From positions 1-61,939 of the forward strand of contig CAIYPP010000129.1 of assembly GCA_903928115.1 (NCBI GenBank): a stretch of 61,939 nucleotides of DNA, in the 5' to 3' direction. The notes under the pieces are model-generated. The model saw only the letters and a list, made by a program, of their open reading frames with translations, did not search any database and was not told the origin of the DNA. Shown here piece by piece: positions 24,294 through 34,677 of this stretch. A program made the position numbers and the translations under genes. This DNA is from an uncultured Planctomycetota bacterium (GTDB lineage: Bacteria; Planctomycetota; UBA1135; GCA-002686595). Each line of letters opens with the position of its first letter. The first letter of the stretch is position 1.

Positions 24294-26065
24294 TTCGCGG
24301 TCCCCTGCTGTGGCTCGAGGGCCGCGGCCTCGATGATCTCGTAGGAGTAGCCCTGCTCGGTCAGGAAGAGCTGGCGCTTTTCGCTGAACTCTTGGTCGCG
24401 TGAGCCGAGCGTCACGATCGAGTAGAACGCCGCTGCCGAGCCGTCGCTCTTGGGCCGGAGAATGCGACCGAGCCGCTGCGCCTCTTCTTGCCGCGAGCCG
24501 AACGTGCCACTCACTTGGATCGCGACGTTGGCCTCGGGCAAGTCGACCGCGAAGTTGCCGACCTTGGAGACGATCAGCACGCGCAACTCGCCCGACTTGA
24601 ACTGCGCGTACAGCCGCTCGCGCTCCACGTTGGGCGTCTTGCCCATGATCAGCGGTGCTTTGAGCTCGCGTGAGAGCTCTTCGAGTTGCTCGATGTACTG
24701 CCCGATGATCAGGACGTGCGCTCCCGAGTGGCGCTCGAGGATGCGCTGCACCGCGCGCAGCTTCGCTGGATTTTCGCTCGCGACGCGGAACTTGGCGCGC
24801 GCGCCGGCCGCGATGTACTCCTGCTTCGCGCCGGGATCGAGCGGGACGCGCACCTCCGTGCACGTCGCCGTCGCGATGAAACCCTGACCTTCGAGCACCT
24901 TCCACGGCATGTCGAAGCGCTTCGGTCCGATGAGACAAAAGACCTCGTCTTCCTTGCCGTCCTCGCGCACGAGCGTCGCCGTGAGCCCGAGGCGACGCCG
25001 CGCTTGGAGCTCGGCCGTAGCGCGGAACACCGGTGCGGGAAGGAGGTGCACTTCGTCGTACACCACAAGGCCCCAGTTCTCGCGGCTGAAGACCTCGAAG
25101 TGCTCGAACACCTCCGACTTCGCGCGCCGCCACGTCAGCATCTGGTAGGTGGTGATCGTCACCGGCGCGACGGTCTTCGTGTCCCCCGTGTATTCCCCCA
25201 CGTCCTCGGGCCGCAGCGAGGTCTTGTCGAGCAGCTCCTCACGCCACTGGCGCACCGCGACGGTGTTGGTCGTGAGGATCAGCGTCTTCGCTTTGACGAG
25301 GCTCATCACGGTGAGCGCGACCACCGTCTTGCCCGCGCCGCAGGGCAGCACGATCACGCCGTTGCCGCCGACCACGCTGCCGCCCGCGTGGAACGCCTCG
25401 GCCGCCATGCGCTGGTAGCTGCGCGGCTGGAACGTGCGCCCGCCGCGGGTTGCATCGCGCAGCGCGATGTCGAGGCGATCGCCCTCGACGTAGCCCCCGC
25501 GGTCCTCGACGGGGTAGCCGATCTTGATCAGGACCTGCTTGATCGTCCCGCGCTCGAGCGCGTCGACCCACACGCGCTTGTGTGCATCGAGCTTGACGAG
25601 CTTGCGGACCGCTTCGTGGCCGAGCACGTCGTCGAGCGCCTCGCGCGAGTCGCTGGTCAGCTCGAACGCGTCGCGACCATCGGGCCCCGCGCGGCGCTCG
25701 ATCTTCAGAAGCCCGTAGCGCGTGATCCAGCCGCGCACGTCGTCGAGCACACGCTTGGGCACCGGAACGCACGAATATTCCTCGAGGATTCCGCGGATCT
25801 TCTCGACCGTGAGGCCGAGCGCCGCAGCATTCCAGACCGACACCGGGGTGATGCGATACGTGTGCAGGTAGTCGGGGCTCTTCTCGAGCTCCGCGAAGCC
25901 TGCGAGCGCGTCGCGTGCCTCCGCAAAGCGCGGGTGCTCCTCGGTGAGCGGCTCCCCGGACGCATCGCGCACGGGGTGGCCCTTGGCGTCCACCACGGCG
26001 CGCACGGTGTGAAGCATGAGCGAGCGGTCGCTCTGCACGATCAACGGGTTGTCAGGTCGGATCAT
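24290..26065 (-). CDS. XPB/Ssl2-type 3'-5' DNA helicase
   Basis: This 591-residue superfamily 2 helicase is homologous to eukaryotic XPB, the TFIIH motor. An N-terminal domain (1-205) includes an XPB damage-recognition-like region. Helicase domain 1 carries LPCGAGKT (Walker A, 240-247), DEVH (337-340) and the XPB-specific RED motif (367-369). Helicase domain 2 carries VGNFAVDLPEANVAIQVSGTFGSRQEEAQRLGRILRP (motifs V and VI). XPB proteins unwind or translocate on DNA in nucleotide excision repair and, in eukaryotes, in promoter opening. The start ATG overlaps the uvrA stop by four bases (ATGA), and its own stop overlaps the start of its predicted partner. Family assignment is firm; a repair role is inferred from family and context. 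Confidence 0.93.
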   Translation of the reverse strand: MIRPDNPLIVQSDRSLMLHTVRAVVDAKGHPVRDASGEPLTEEHPRFAEARDALAGFAELEKSPDYLHTYRITPVSVWNAAALGLTVEKIRGILEEYSCVPVPKRVLDDVRGWITRYGLLKIERRAGPDGRDAFELTSDSREALDDVLGHEAVRKLVKLDAHKRVWVDALERGTIKQVLIKIGYPVEDRGGYVEGDRLDIALRDATRGGRTFQPRSYQRMAAEAFHAGGSVVGGNGVIVLPCGAGKTVVALTVMSLVKAKTLILTTNTVAVRQWREELLDKTSLRPEDVGEYTGDTKTVAPVTITTYQMLTWRRAKSEVFEHFEVFSRENWGLVVYDEVHLLPAPVFRATAELQARRRLGLTATLVREDGKEDEVFCLIGPKRFDMPWKVLEGQGFIATATCTEVRVPLDPGAKQEYIAAGARAKFRVASENPAKLRAVQRILERHSGAHVLIIGQYIEQLEELSRELKAPLIMGKTPNVERERLYAQFKSGELRVLIVSKVGNFAVDLPEANVAIQVSGTFGSRQEEAQRLGRILRPKSDGSAAAFYSIVTLGSRDQEFSEKRQLFLTEQGYSYEIIEAAALEPQQGTAK

Positions 26066-29000
26066 CGCAGGGCCTCGATGCGCTCACGGCGCGCCGGGGA
26101 CGTCGGGCGGGAAGGGCCTTCGTTGGCGAGGAACGGTCCGGTGACGGAGTTGCGGTCGCGGGCGAGCTCGGCGGCACTGCCGCGCGCGATCACGCGACCT
26201 CCGGCCTCGCCGCCACCCGGTCCGAGCTCGGTGAGCTCGTCGCAGGCGCCTAGCAGGCCCGTGTGGTGTTCGATGACGATCACGGCGTGGCCCTCGTCCG
26301 CGAGCCGCGAGAGCACCGTCGCGAGGCGTGCGACGTCGGAGGCGTGCAGGCCCGTCGACGGCTCGTCGAGCACGAGGACCGCAGGCGCGGCGTGCTCGCC
26401 GGGGAAGAGCTCGCCCGCGAGCTTGACGCGCTGCGCCTCGCCACCGGAGAGCGTCGTCGAGCTCTGGCCGAGGGACATGTAGCCGAGTCCCACGTCGTGA
26501 AGTGTCCGCAGGATCGACACGGCGCGCGGATGCGCTTCGAGGAACTCGAGCGCGGCGTCGACCGACAAGTCGAGCACGTCCGCGACGTTCTTCCCGCGGT
26601 AGCGCACCTCGAGCACCTCGGGCGCGAAGCGTCGACCGCCGCACTCGTCGCAGGTGAGCCACAGGTCCGCGAGGAACTGCATCTCGACCAGCGTGGCGCC
26701 CTTGCCCTCGCAGGCCAAGCAGCGGCCCTTCGGCGAGTTGAACGAGAAGTGGCTCGGCCCGTAGCCCTTCCCGCGCGCGTCGGGCGTGCGCGAGAAGAGC
26801 TCGCGGATTGGCTCGAGGAGGCCGGTGTACGTCGCGGGAGTGCTCGCGGGCGTGCGCCCGATCGGAGAGGCGTCGATCATCACGACCCGCGGCGACTCGA
26901 CGCCGACCTCGAGCTTGCGCCAGCGCCCCGCCGGACGCTCGCCCTTCAGCGCGGGCACGAGCGTGTCCAAGATCAGCGTGCTCTTTCCGGAACCCGAAGG
27001 TCCGCAAACGCCGTTGAGCGAGCCGAAGCGCGCCTCGTAGTCGACGTTCTTGAGGTTGTGGCCCGTCGCGCCTTGCAGACGGATGCGCGGACGCTTCTCG
27101 CGCTGCCTCGCGCGTTCCTCGTTGCGCGCGAGCGTGTACTCGCCGCGCAGCGCGGCACCTGTGAGCGAGCGCGGGTGCGCTTCGACTTCCGCAGGCGTTC
27201 CGCTGGCGACCACGTTCCCGCCGAGGCGCCCGGCACCGGGCCCCATGTCGACGATCCAGTCCGCGCGCCGCATCAGGCTCTCGTCGTGTTCGACGACGAG
27301 AACGCTGTTGCCGCCCGCGCGCAGGTCGAGCAGCGCGCCGGTGAGCTTCTCCACGTCCGCGGGGTGAAGGCCTACGGTCGGTTCGTCGAGGACGTAGCAC
27401 ACGCCGACGAGCTGGGAGCCGAGGTTCGCGGACAGCCGCACGCGCCGCGCCTCGCCGCCCGAGAGCGTGTGCGTCGGCCGATCGAGCGTGAGGTAGCCGA
27501 GCCCCACGCGCTCGAGCAGCGAGAGCCGCGAAGAGAGCTCGCCGATCACCTGCTCGACCCCTTCGCGCGTCGTCGCCGGGAGCGACAGCTTGCGCAGCCA
27601 CTCCAGCGAGCGCGTCACCGACCAGCGCGCCATCTCGGGCATGCGAACGCCCGCGACCGTCGCGTGGCGCGCATCCGGGCCGAGGCGCTCGCCTTCGCAG
27701 GTCGGGCAGGTCACGGTGGTCATCACCTGCTCGAGCAGGCTCGCCCACTCGGCGTCCTCGGTCTTCTTGTGCCACGCGTCGATGTGCCCGCACAGCCCCG
27801 GCCAATCGGCGCTGAAGCGCTCGGTGACCTCGGCATTCGTGCTCTCGCGCTCGATCGTGACGTCGTAGCGCGCCTTCGAGCCCTTGCCGAAGAGCAGCAG
27901 CTCCTGCTGAGCCTTCGTCAGGTTGCCGAACGCGAGCTCGACCTTGATGCGGTGCGTGCGCGCAACCTCGAGGAACAGGTGCTCGTAGTAGCCCTTGCCC
28001 TTCACGAGATAGCGCGCGAACTTGGGGTGCAGCGCGTCTTCGGTGAGCGAGCGATCCTCGTGGACGACGAGCTTCTCGGGGTCGCAGCGCGACGACGTGC
28101 CGAGGCCGTCACACTCGGGGCACGCGCCAGCGTGCGTGTTGAACGAGAAGTGGCGCGGGTCGAGGCGGTGCGCGAGGCGGTGGCCGCACTCGGGGCATGC
28201 TCCCTGCGTCGAGTACTCGAGACGCTCGCCGCTCGCGACGACGACGCTGACGCGGCCCTGCGCTTGGTGCGCGGCTTGCTCGGCGGCCTCCGCGATGCGC
28301 GCGCGCGACTCGCTGGAGAAGCCGAGGCGGTCGATCACGAGATCGACGCGCGAGCTCGGGCCGAGCTTGGGCAGCTTCGCGTCGAGTCGCGCCTCCGCCC
28401 CGTCGATCAGAATGCGCACGAAGCCCGCGGATTTCCACGCATCGAGCCGCTCCGCGACCAACTTGGCCGGAGCTTCGCTCTCGACGCCGCCGGGGCCGCC
28501 GAGCGGCGCGACGATCCAGCCCTTCGCGCCGCTGTGGCGCTTGAGCACGTCGCGCGCGATGCGCGCGGGATCGACCTTGGCGAGCTCGAGTCCGTGCGTC
28601 GGGCAGCGCGGGGTACCGGCTCGCGCCCACAGCACGCGCAGGTGGTCGTGGATCTCCGTCGTCGTGGCGACCGTCGAGCGCGGATGGCCGCGCGACGTGC
28701 TCGCCTCGACCGCCACGGAGGGGCCGAGACCTTCGATGCGATCGACCGGCGGCTTGTCGCGGTTGCCGAGGAACTGACGCGCGTAGGTCGAGAGCGACTC
28801 GACGAAGCGACGGCGTCCTTCGGTGTGGATCGTGTCGAGCGCGAGCGAGCTCTTGCCGGAGCCGGAAGGCCCCGTGATCACCACGAGCGCATCGCGCGGC
28901 ATGTCGACCGACACGTGGTTCAGGTTGTGCGTCGTCGCATCGACGACGCGAATGCGGTCGCTCGGCGCGTGCTCGACCTTGCCTGCGTGCTTCTTGCGAC

Positions 29001-31866
29001 CGACGACGAACTCGCCCCGCAGCGCCGCGCCGGTCGCGGACTTCGCATGGCGCGCGAGCTCCTCCGGCGTGCCCTGCGCGACCAGCTCTCCGCCCGCGTC
29101 GCCACCGGCCGGACCGAGATCCAGCACGTAGTCCGCTGCGCGGATCACATCGAGGTTGTGCTCGATCACGATCGCCGTGTGACCGGCGTCGACGAGCCGC
29201 TGCAGCGCGCCGACCAGCCGCGCGATGTCCTGCGGGTGCAGGCCGGTCGTCGGCTCGTCGAGCAGGTACACGGTGTGCTCCCGCGCGCGCTTTTGCAGGT
29301 GCGTGACGAGCTTGATGCGCTGCGCCTCGCCGCCCGAGATCGTGGTCGAGGGCTGGCCGAGCGTGAGGTACGAGAGCCCGACCTCGGCCATCGTCTGCAG
29401 GGGCCGCGCGATCTTCGGGTGATCCTTGAAGAGCTCGAGCGCCTCCTCGACGGTCAGCGCGAGCACGTCGGCGATCGACTTGTCCTTGAAGCGCACATCG
29501 AGCGTCTCCGCTTGGAAACGCTCGCCGCCGCACTCGTCGCAGGGCACCGTCACGGGCGCCAAGAACTGCAGCTCGACGAGCTTGGAGCCCGCGCCGCCGC
29601 AGGCTTCGCAGCGACCGCCGGCGACATTGAACGAGAAGCGCGACTTCGTGTAGCCGCGCACGCGCGACTCCGGCAGCGCCGCGAAGAGGTCTCGGATCGG
29701 GTCGAAGACGCCCGTGTACGTCGCGGGATTGCTGCGGGGCGTGCGCCCGATCGGCGCAGCGTCGATCGCGACCATGTCCCCGACGTGCTCGAGCCCGCGC
29801 ACGCGCTCGTGCTCGCCCGCCTCGTCGCCCTCGCGTCCGAGGTGTCCCTCGAGGACCGGCTGCAAGATGCGGTTCACCAGCGTCGACTTGCCCGAGCCGC
29901 TCACGCCGGAGACCACGGTCAGGGTGCCGAGCGGGAAGCGCGCGTCGAAACCCTTCAGGTTGAAGGCGCATGCGCCTTCGATCGCGAGGAACTGGCCGTT
30001 GCCCTTGCGGCGCTCGGCGGGAGCCGGCATCGCCAGCTCGCCGCGCAAAAATCGTCCCGTCGGAGAGTCGGCGCGCGCGACCTCGGTCGGCGTTCCGTGC
30101 GCGACGATGCGACCTCCGTTGCGCCCGGCGCCCGGGCCGACGTCGATGATGTGATCGGCGGCGCGCAGCGTCGCCTCGACGTGCTCGACCACGACCACGG
30201 TGTTTCCGCCGTCGCGCAGGCGCTGCAGGGCGCCGAGCAGCTGCGCGTGGTCGCGCGCGTGCAAGCCGATCGAGGGCTCGTCGAGCACGTACAGCACGCC
30301 TTGCAGCGCGCTGCCTAGCTGGGCCGCGAGACGGATGCGCTGCGCTTCACCGCCCGAGAGTGTGTCGGCGCCGCGCGCGAGCGTCAGATAGTCGAGGCCG
30401 ACTTGGCGCAGGAACTCCGTGCGGCGGCGGACCTCGGCGAGCAAGTCGCGCGCGATGCGCTGCTCGCGCGCGGAGAGCTCGAGCTTGTCGAGCCGCGCGT
30501 CGAGGTCGCGGATCGAGAGGTTCAAGAGCTCGCGCAAGGAGGCGCCTCCGAGCAGCACCGACAGCGCGAAGGGCTTGAGGCGCGTGCCTGCGCAGGAGCC
30601 ACATGCGGCGCTCGTGAAGAAAGCGTTCACTGCGGGCTTGCCGCTGGCAGCCGCCTTCAAGAGCGCGGGAATCACGCCCTTGAAGCGCCGTTGCCACTTG
30701 ATCGAGCCTTGGTACTTCGCGCCGTTCCACGAGAAGTCGTCCTCGAAGCGCTCATCGCCCGCGCCGTGCAGGATCACCTTGCGCGCGGCGCGCGGCAGGT
30801 CCTTCCACGGCGTGTCGAGGTCGAAGTCGAAGGCCGCGGCCACCTGCTCGAGGAAGTCGAAGTCGACCGGCGGATAGTTGAGCGAGGTGCAGGCCTTGCT
30901 CGTGACCGCGAGCGCGCCCTCGCGGATCGTGAGCGACGCATCGCGCACGATCCGCGCCTCGCTCACCTGCTTCGCGACTCCGAGGCCCGCGCATTCGGGG
31001 CACGCACCGTGCGGTGAGTTGAACGAGAAGAGCCGGGGCTCCAACGGCGGCGTGTCGGCGCCGCAGCCCGGGCAGCTGCGCGAGGTCGACCATGCGCGCT
31101 CTTCGACACCCGGCTCCGCGGGCGCGAACACCACGTCTCCTCCCGACAGCTCGAGCGCATTCTCGACCGCCTCGCGCAGGCGGCTCGGTTGCTCGCGGTC
31201 GGGACGCAGTCGGTCGACGACCGCCTCGATCGTGTGTCGCACGTAGCGCTCGAGCTTGGGCGCCTCTTCGATGCGCACGATCTCGCCATCGACGCGCGCT
31301 CGGATCAGGCCGCGGCGCTTGAGCCCTTCGAGCACTTCTTCGTGCTGGCCCTTGCGGTCGCGGATCAGCGGCGCGAGCACGCTCACCGACTTGCCCGCAT
31401 AGCAGTCGAGCGCTTGCTGCACGATCGCCTCGTGCGTCAGCGACTGCAGCGGCAGGTGGCACTGCGGGCAGTGCGGCCGACCCGCGCGCGCGTACAGCAC
31501 GCGCAGGTGGTCGAAGATCTCCGTCAGCGTTCCGACCGTCGAGCGCGGGCTCGAGCTCGCCGCGGCTTGGTCGACAGCGATGGCGGGCGCGAGCCCCTCG
31601 ATCGAGTCGACGTCGGGCTTCTCCATGCGCCCGAGGAACTGCCGTGCGTAGGCGGAGAGCGTCTCGAGGAAGCGCCGCTGCCCTTCGCGGAAGAGCGTGT
31701 CGAAGGCGAGCGAGCTCTTGCCCGAGCCCGACACGCCGGTGATCGCGACGAGCTCGTTGCGCGGGATGTCGACGTCGACGCCGTGCAGGTTGTGGACGCG
31801 CGCGCCGCGGACGCGGATCGCGCCCGTGGCCGCCGTCGGCGTCCTGACTTCCTGTTGGCGCGGCAT
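26062..31866 (-). CDS. uvrA: Tandem double-length UvrA, excinuclease ABC subunit A
   Basis: UvrA finds DNA lesions and loads UvrB in nucleotide excision repair. This chain has 1934 residues from ATG 31866, twice the usual length, with two complete UvrA units joined head to tail (second unit from about residue 967). Each unit has two ABC modules. Walker A loops are GVSGSGKSS (44-52), [18 protein letters not shown] and GPSGSGKST. All four signature motifs (LSGGEAQR or variants) and Walker B (VLDEPS, LLDEPT) are present, as are zinc fingers CPGCG...CPEC, CEACGG...CDECGG and their second-unit equivalents. Such fused UvrAs occur in Chlamydiae and, as I recall, in planctomycetes. The UvrB-binding segment of the second unit lacks the RKG core of the first. 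ATG codons at 31905 and 31965 are alternative starts. The stop overlaps xpb. Confidence 0.95.
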   Translation of the reverse strand: MPRQQEVRTPTAATGAIRVRGARVHNLHGVDVDIPRNELVAITGVSGSGKSSLAFDTLFREGQRRFLETLSAYARQFLGRMEKPDVDSIEGLAPAIAVDQAAASSSPRSTVGTLTEIFDHLRVLYARAGRPHCPQCHLPLQSLTHEAIVQQALDCYAGKSVSVLAPLIRDRKGQHEEVLEGLKRRGLIRARVDGEIVRIEEAPKLERYVRHTIEAVVDRLRPDREQPSRLREAVENALELSGGDVVFAPAEPGVEERAWSTSRSCPGCGADTPPLEPRLFSFNSPHGACPECAGLGVAKQVSEARIVRDASLTIREGALAVTSKACTSLNYPPVDFDFLEQVAAAFDFDLDTPWKDLPRAARKVILHGAGDERFEDDFSWNGAKYQGSIKWQRRFKGVIPALLKAAASGKPAVNAFFTSAACGSCAGTRLKPFALSVLLGGASLRELLNLSIRDLDARLDKLELSAREQRIARDLLAEVRRRTEFLRQVGLDYLTLARGADTLSGGEAQRIRLAAQLGSALQGVLYVLDEPSIGLHARDHAQLLGALQRLRDGGNTVVVVEHVEATLRAADHIIDVGPGAGRNGGRIVAHGTPTEVARADSPTGRFLRGELAMPAPAERRKGNGQFLAIEGACAFNLKGFDARFPLGTLTVVSGVSGSGKSTLVNRILQPVLEGHLGREGDEAGEHERVRGLEHVGDMVAIDAAPIGRTPRSNPATYTGVFDPIRDLFAALPESRVRGYTKSRFSFNVAGGRCEACGGAGSKLVELQFLAPVTVPCDECGGERFQAETLDVRFKDKSIADVLALTVEEALELFKDHPKIARPLQTMAEVGLSYLTLGQPSTTISGGEAQRIKLVTHLQKRAREHTVYLLDEPTTGLHPQDIARLVGALQRLVDAGHTAIVIEHNLDVIRAADYVLDLGPAGGDAGGELVAQGTPEELARHAKSATGAALRGEFVVGRKKHAGKVEHAPSDRIRVVDATTHNLNHVSVDMPRDALVVITGPSGSGKSSLALDTIHTEGRRRFVESLSTYARQFLGNRDKPPVDRIEGLGPSVAVEASTSRGHPRSTVATTTEIHDHLRVLWARAGTPRCPTHGLELAKVDPARIARDVLKRHSGAKGWIVAPLGGPGGVESEAPAKLVAERLDAWKSAGFVRILIDGAEARLDAKLPKLGPSSRVDLVIDRLGFSSESRARIAEAAEQAAHQAQGRVSVVVASGERLEYSTQGACPECGHRLAHRLDPRHFSFNTHAGACPECDGLGTSSRCDPEKLVVHEDRSLTEDALHPKFARYLVKGKGYYEHLFLEVARTHRIKVELAFGNLTKAQQELLLFGKGSKARYDVTIERESTNAEVTERFSADWPGLCGHIDAWHKKTEDAEWASLLEQVMTTVTCPTCEGERLGPDARHATVAGVRMPEMARWSVTRSLEWLRKLSLPATTREGVEQVIGELSSRLSLLERVGLGYLTLDRPTHTLSGGEARRVRLSANLGSQLVGVCYVLDEPTVGLHPADVEKLTGALLDLRAGGNSVLVVEHDESLMRRADWIVDMGPGAGRLGGNVVASGTPAEVEAHPRSLTGAALRGEYTLARNEERARQREKRPRIRLQGATGHNLKNVDYEARFGSLNGVCGPSGSGKSTLILDTLVPALKGERPAGRWRKLEVGVESPRVVMIDASPIGRTPASTPATYTGLLEPIRELFSRTPDARGKGYGPSHFSFNSPKGRCLACEGKGATLVEMQFLADLWLTCDECGGRRFAPEVLEVRYRGKNVADVLDLSVDAALEFLEAHPRAVSILRTLHDVGLGYMSLGQSSTTLSGGEAQRVKLAGELFPGEHAAPAVLVLDEPSTGLHASDVARLATVLSRLADEGHAVIVIEHHTGLLGACDELTELGPGGGEAGGRVIARGSAAELARDRNSVTGPFLANEGPSRPTSPARRERIEALR

Positions 31867-31980
31867 GGGCTCTCGGGCACGGTGCGTGGGCTCTCCGGAC
31901 GGCATCGAGGCCCCCCGTCCGCCGCGCTCGGCGGGGTCGGGACCGACCTCTCCACAAGCAGGCATCGTAGCGGGGTCCGC

Positions 31981-32054
31981 AAGTGGCCGAAAGGCCGGGG
32001 CGGGGCGCCAAGGCCCGCACGAGCGCTGAGTCTCGCTCGCGGGAAGTGGCCGAA
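31981..32054. repeat. Pair of 11-bp direct repeats upstream of uvrA
   Basis: AAGTGGCCGAA occurs at 31981-31991 and again at 32044-32054, 63 bases apart. Each copy is followed by GGCC after a few bases. The pair lies between the inositol-monophosphatase gene and uvrA, where an operator for the uvrA-xpb run would be expected. A TACGAT hexamer at 31964-31969 (minus) is a candidate -10. A repressor site is possible; no known LexA box matches. Confidence 0.35.
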
Positions 32055-32056
32055 TT

Positions 32057-32866
32057 TCAGGCCACCACGCGCGCGCGCAGCGCCGCGTGCAGTCCCGGCG
32101 AACAGGCGAGAATGTGGCCGCCGCGGAGCCAATCTTCGCCGCCGTGGGCGTCGCTCACGATGCCCCCCGCCTCGCGGACGAGCAGGGCTCCTCCGGCGAC
32201 GTCGTGGGGCGCGAGGTGCAGCTCCCAAAATCCGTCCATTCGACCGGCGGCGACGTAGGCGAGGTCGAGCGCAGCCGAGCCCATGCGGCGCAGGTCGCGC
32301 ACGTCGAGGATGAAACGACAGAGGTTCTCGGCGTTCGCCTGTGCGAGGGATTCGCGGCGGTAGGGAAAGCCCGTGGCGAGGATGGCGTCGCGCAGGTCGG
32401 TCGCGCCCGAGACCTGCACGCGCTCGCCGTTGAGGGTCGTCCCGCCGCCCGCGCGCGCCGCGAACAGCTCGCCGAGGCGCGGCGCGTTCACGACCCCGAC
32501 GAGAGGCGTCGTCCCCGCGAAGAGCCCGAGCGAGACCGAGAACGCGGGGAGCTGATGGACGAAGTTGGTGGTTCCGTCGAGCGGATCGACGAACCAGCGC
32601 AGCTCCAAAGGGCCGTTCGAGCGCGCGTCGCGGACCTCCTCTTCCGCTTCGATCGCGTGCTCGGGGAGCTCGCGCCGCAGCACGGCGACCACCGCGCGCT
32701 CGCTGGCGACATCGGCGGCGGTGACCAGATCCCGTGCAGCGCTCTTCGAGCGGATCTTCGAGCGATCGAGACGACCGTAGTGCTCCATCAGCACGCGGCC
32801 CGCCGCCTCGGCGGCCTCGACGGCGATGGCCTTCCAGCGCTCGAGGTCGCGCTCGCTCGCGCTCAC
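32057..32866 (-). CDS. Inositol-1-monophosphatase family protein
   Basis: This Mg-dependent phosphatase of the IMPase/CysQ/SuhB superfamily starts at GTG 32866 in the dacB stop (GTGA overlap) and has 269 residues. EAEEE (about residue 63), WFVDPLDGTTNFVHQLP (the DPxDGT metal-binding loop) and the late APHDVAGGALLVREAGG (family W-D-x-A-A-G with His in place of Trp) are in order and spacing. Substrates in the family include inositol phosphate, PAP/PAPS, histidinol phosphate and fructose 1,6-bisphosphate; the sequence alone does not choose among them, although the GTTNF variant is common in inositol monophosphatases. It is the last gene before the uvrA promoter region. Confidence 0.9.
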   Translation of the reverse strand: MSASERDLERWKAIAVEAAEAAGRVLMEHYGRLDRSKIRSKSAARDLVTAADVASERAVVAVLRRELPEHAIEAEEEVRDARSNGPLELRWFVDPLDGTTNFVHQLPAFSVSLGLFAGTTPLVGVVNAPRLGELFAARAGGGTTLNGERVQVSGATDLRDAILATGFPYRRESLAQANAENLCRFILDVRDLRRMGSAALDLAYVAAGRMDGFWELHLAPHDVAGGALLVREAGGIVSDAHGGEDWLRGGHILACSPGLHAALRARVVA

Positions 32867-34491
32867 GGCTTCGTCTCGACGAGCCGCCGACACAGCGCGT
32901 CCTGCATCGGCTTCCAAACCGACGGATTGAGCCCGCCGACGTCGGGATAGTTCACGAGGATCGAGAACGCGAAGCGTCGGCCGTCGAGGGTCTCCGCGAC
33001 GCCCGAGAGCGAGCTCGTCCCCGCGATGAAGCCCGTCTTGGCGCGCACGCGGCCGCGCACGGGCGCGTCCTTCATGCGGTCGTCGAGCGTGCCGCGTTCG
33101 CCCGCGACCGCGAGCGAGTCGAGGAACAGCCGCGCGCTGCGGCCGTCTTGGGTGAGCACCTTCTCGACGAGCGCGACGATCTGGCGCGCGGTCACTTGGT
33201 TCGCGCGCGAGAGTCCCGAGCCGTCGACCTGCGCGAGGCCGTCCGTCGGCACGCCGAGCCGCTGCAGCGCGAGCTGCGTCGCTTGCGCGCCGGCGGCGCG
33301 CGTTCCTTGGCCGACGACGGCCTGTGCGGTCGCGAGGAAGAGCTGGTCCGCGGCCGCGTTCGTCGAGTCGGCGTTGATCGGCGCGAGGACGCGCTCGAGC
33401 GGCGTCTCGAGCACGGCGAGCGCGGACTGGGCGGGCGCGTTGCGCTCGCGGCGCAGACGTCCCTGAACGACGATGCCGCGGCGCGCGAGTGCGCCGCCGA
33501 GGGCTTGGCCGAACAGCTCGACGGGCTCGGGGTGCGAGAAGGACGCGACGAAGGTGTCGCTGCCGGAGGGAACCGAGCCGCGGACGAGCACGCCGCTCGG
33601 CTTGGCGCCGCACTGCACGTCGAGCTTGCCCTTGGCCTCGGTGCGCACGCCGAGGTTCACGGCGAGGCCGTGCTCGCGCGGGAAGATCGTCACACGCGCA
33701 GGACCTCCGACGGAACCGGGATTCACGAGCGCCGTCAGGCATCCGCGATTCGCGCTGAAGCCGCCCGCGAGCGCGCAGTACTCGGCCCAGTGTTGTCCAG
33801 CGTCCGGCCACTGCGGCGCGGGCGCGGGCGCTTGGAAGGTGCCCTCGTCGAGCACCAGATCGCCCGCGATCACCCTCACGCCTTGGGCCACGAGCGCATC
33901 GACCACGGGCGCGAGCAGGTGCTCGACGTCGCCATTCGCGTTGCTGTCGTAGAGCGGGTCCCCACCGGCGCGCACGACCAGATTCCCGCGCAGCACGCCC
34001 TCGACGATCGGTCCGCTCGCGTCGAAGCGCGTGCGAAACGACCAGTCGGGTCCGAGCAGCGCGAGCGCCGCCGCCGTCGTGACGAGCTTGAGGTTCGAGG
34101 CGGGACGCATCAGGCGATCGGAGCCGAGCGCGATGTCGCTGGCCTGTCCCGAGCCGACTTCGCGCACGTGCAGCGCGACGGCTGCATTGCCCTGATGCAC
34201 CTTGTTCTTGCTCTGCTTGCGCGCCTCTTCGACCCACTGCGCGACGATCGCGCGCAGGTCTCGGTCGAGACGGTTGCGCACCGCGGAGTCGAGCGGCGGA
34301 GGCCCCTTCGGCAGCTCGTCGACGACGCGCGCCGGACGGCTCGTCGCGGCCTGCACGTCTCCGCCGCCCGCGGCTCCGGCGCCGCGCGGCCAGATGCGCC
34401 ACAGCGCGAAGACGGCCGCCGCGTTGAGCGCGAGGATCAACGCGATGCGGAAGAACTGGGACTTTCCTGAGCTCTGCTTCGGGGCGGCCAT
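32863..34491 (-). CDS. dacB: D-alanyl-D-alanine carboxypeptidase/endopeptidase (PBP4 family)
   Basis: This penicillin-binding protein of the PBP4/DacB class trims and cleaves peptidoglycan cross-links. It has 542 residues, and an N-terminal anchor helix (14-32) would hold it in the inner membrane facing the periplasm. SNLK (132-135) holds the acylating Ser and Lys, STN in INADSTNAAADQL replaces the usual S-x-N, and KTG appears in VRAKTGFIAGTSS near residue 505. A large insert between the motifs (about 155-370) is typical of PBP4. The finding supports a peptidoglycan wall. Its stop overlaps the next gene by four bases. Confidence 0.93.
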   Translation of the reverse strand: MAAPKQSSGKSQFFRIALILALNAAAVFALWRIWPRGAGAAGGGDVQAATSRPARVVDELPKGPPPLDSAVRNRLDRDLRAIVAQWVEEARKQSKNKVHQGNAAVALHVREVGSGQASDIALGSDRLMRPASNLKLVTTAAALALLGPDWSFRTRFDASGPIVEGVLRGNLVVRAGGDPLYDSNANGDVEHLLAPVVDALVAQGVRVIAGDLVLDEGTFQAPAPAPQWPDAGQHWAEYCALAGGFSANRGCLTALVNPGSVGGPARVTIFPREHGLAVNLGVRTEAKGKLDVQCGAKPSGVLVRGSVPSGSDTFVASFSHPEPVELFGQALGGALARRGIVVQGRLRRERNAPAQSALAVLETPLERVLAPINADSTNAAADQLFLATAQAVVGQGTRAAGAQATQLALQRLGVPTDGLAQVDGSGLSRANQVTARQIVALVEKVLTQDGRSARLFLDSLAVAGERGTLDDRMKDAPVRGRVRAKTGFIAGTSSLSGVAETLDGRRFAFSILVNYPDVGGLNPSVWKPMQDALCRRLVETKP

Positions 34492-34677
34492 GCGTGGGAT
34501 CCGGAGACGACCGACGCGCGGCCGCCGACCTTCCGCGGACGAGGCTCACCGTGCGACGGCACACGACGCGCTCCCTGCGCATCGCCCGTCGCCCGCTTCC
34601 CCCCCCGCGGCGTCCCAGATTCTGGCGCTCGCGGCGGACAAATCACGCAGGAACTCGCGCTTCTCGCGCGCTTCCTC
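34492..34677. other. Gap between dacB and galE
   Basis: These 186 bases separate the dacB start from the galE stop on the same strand. No Shine-Dalgarno, strong hairpin or good promoter hexamer pair was found by eye, so the dacB promoter is not placed. Confidence 0.3.

Noticed and set aside
26263..30318. Open frame of about 1351 codons on the plus strand opposite uvrA
   Set aside because: It is antisense to a gene with certain UvrA motifs. High GC coding sequence often leaves the complementary frame open, and no domain is seen.
31867..31965. Longer N-terminus of UvrA from ATG 31965
   Set aside because: The added residues lack UvrA homology, and a TACGAT hexamer overlaps that ATG; the choice is not certain.
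32044..32054. Possible transposon end repeat upstream of uvrA
   Set aside because: The 11-bp copies are direct, not inverted, and no transposase or target duplication lies nearby.
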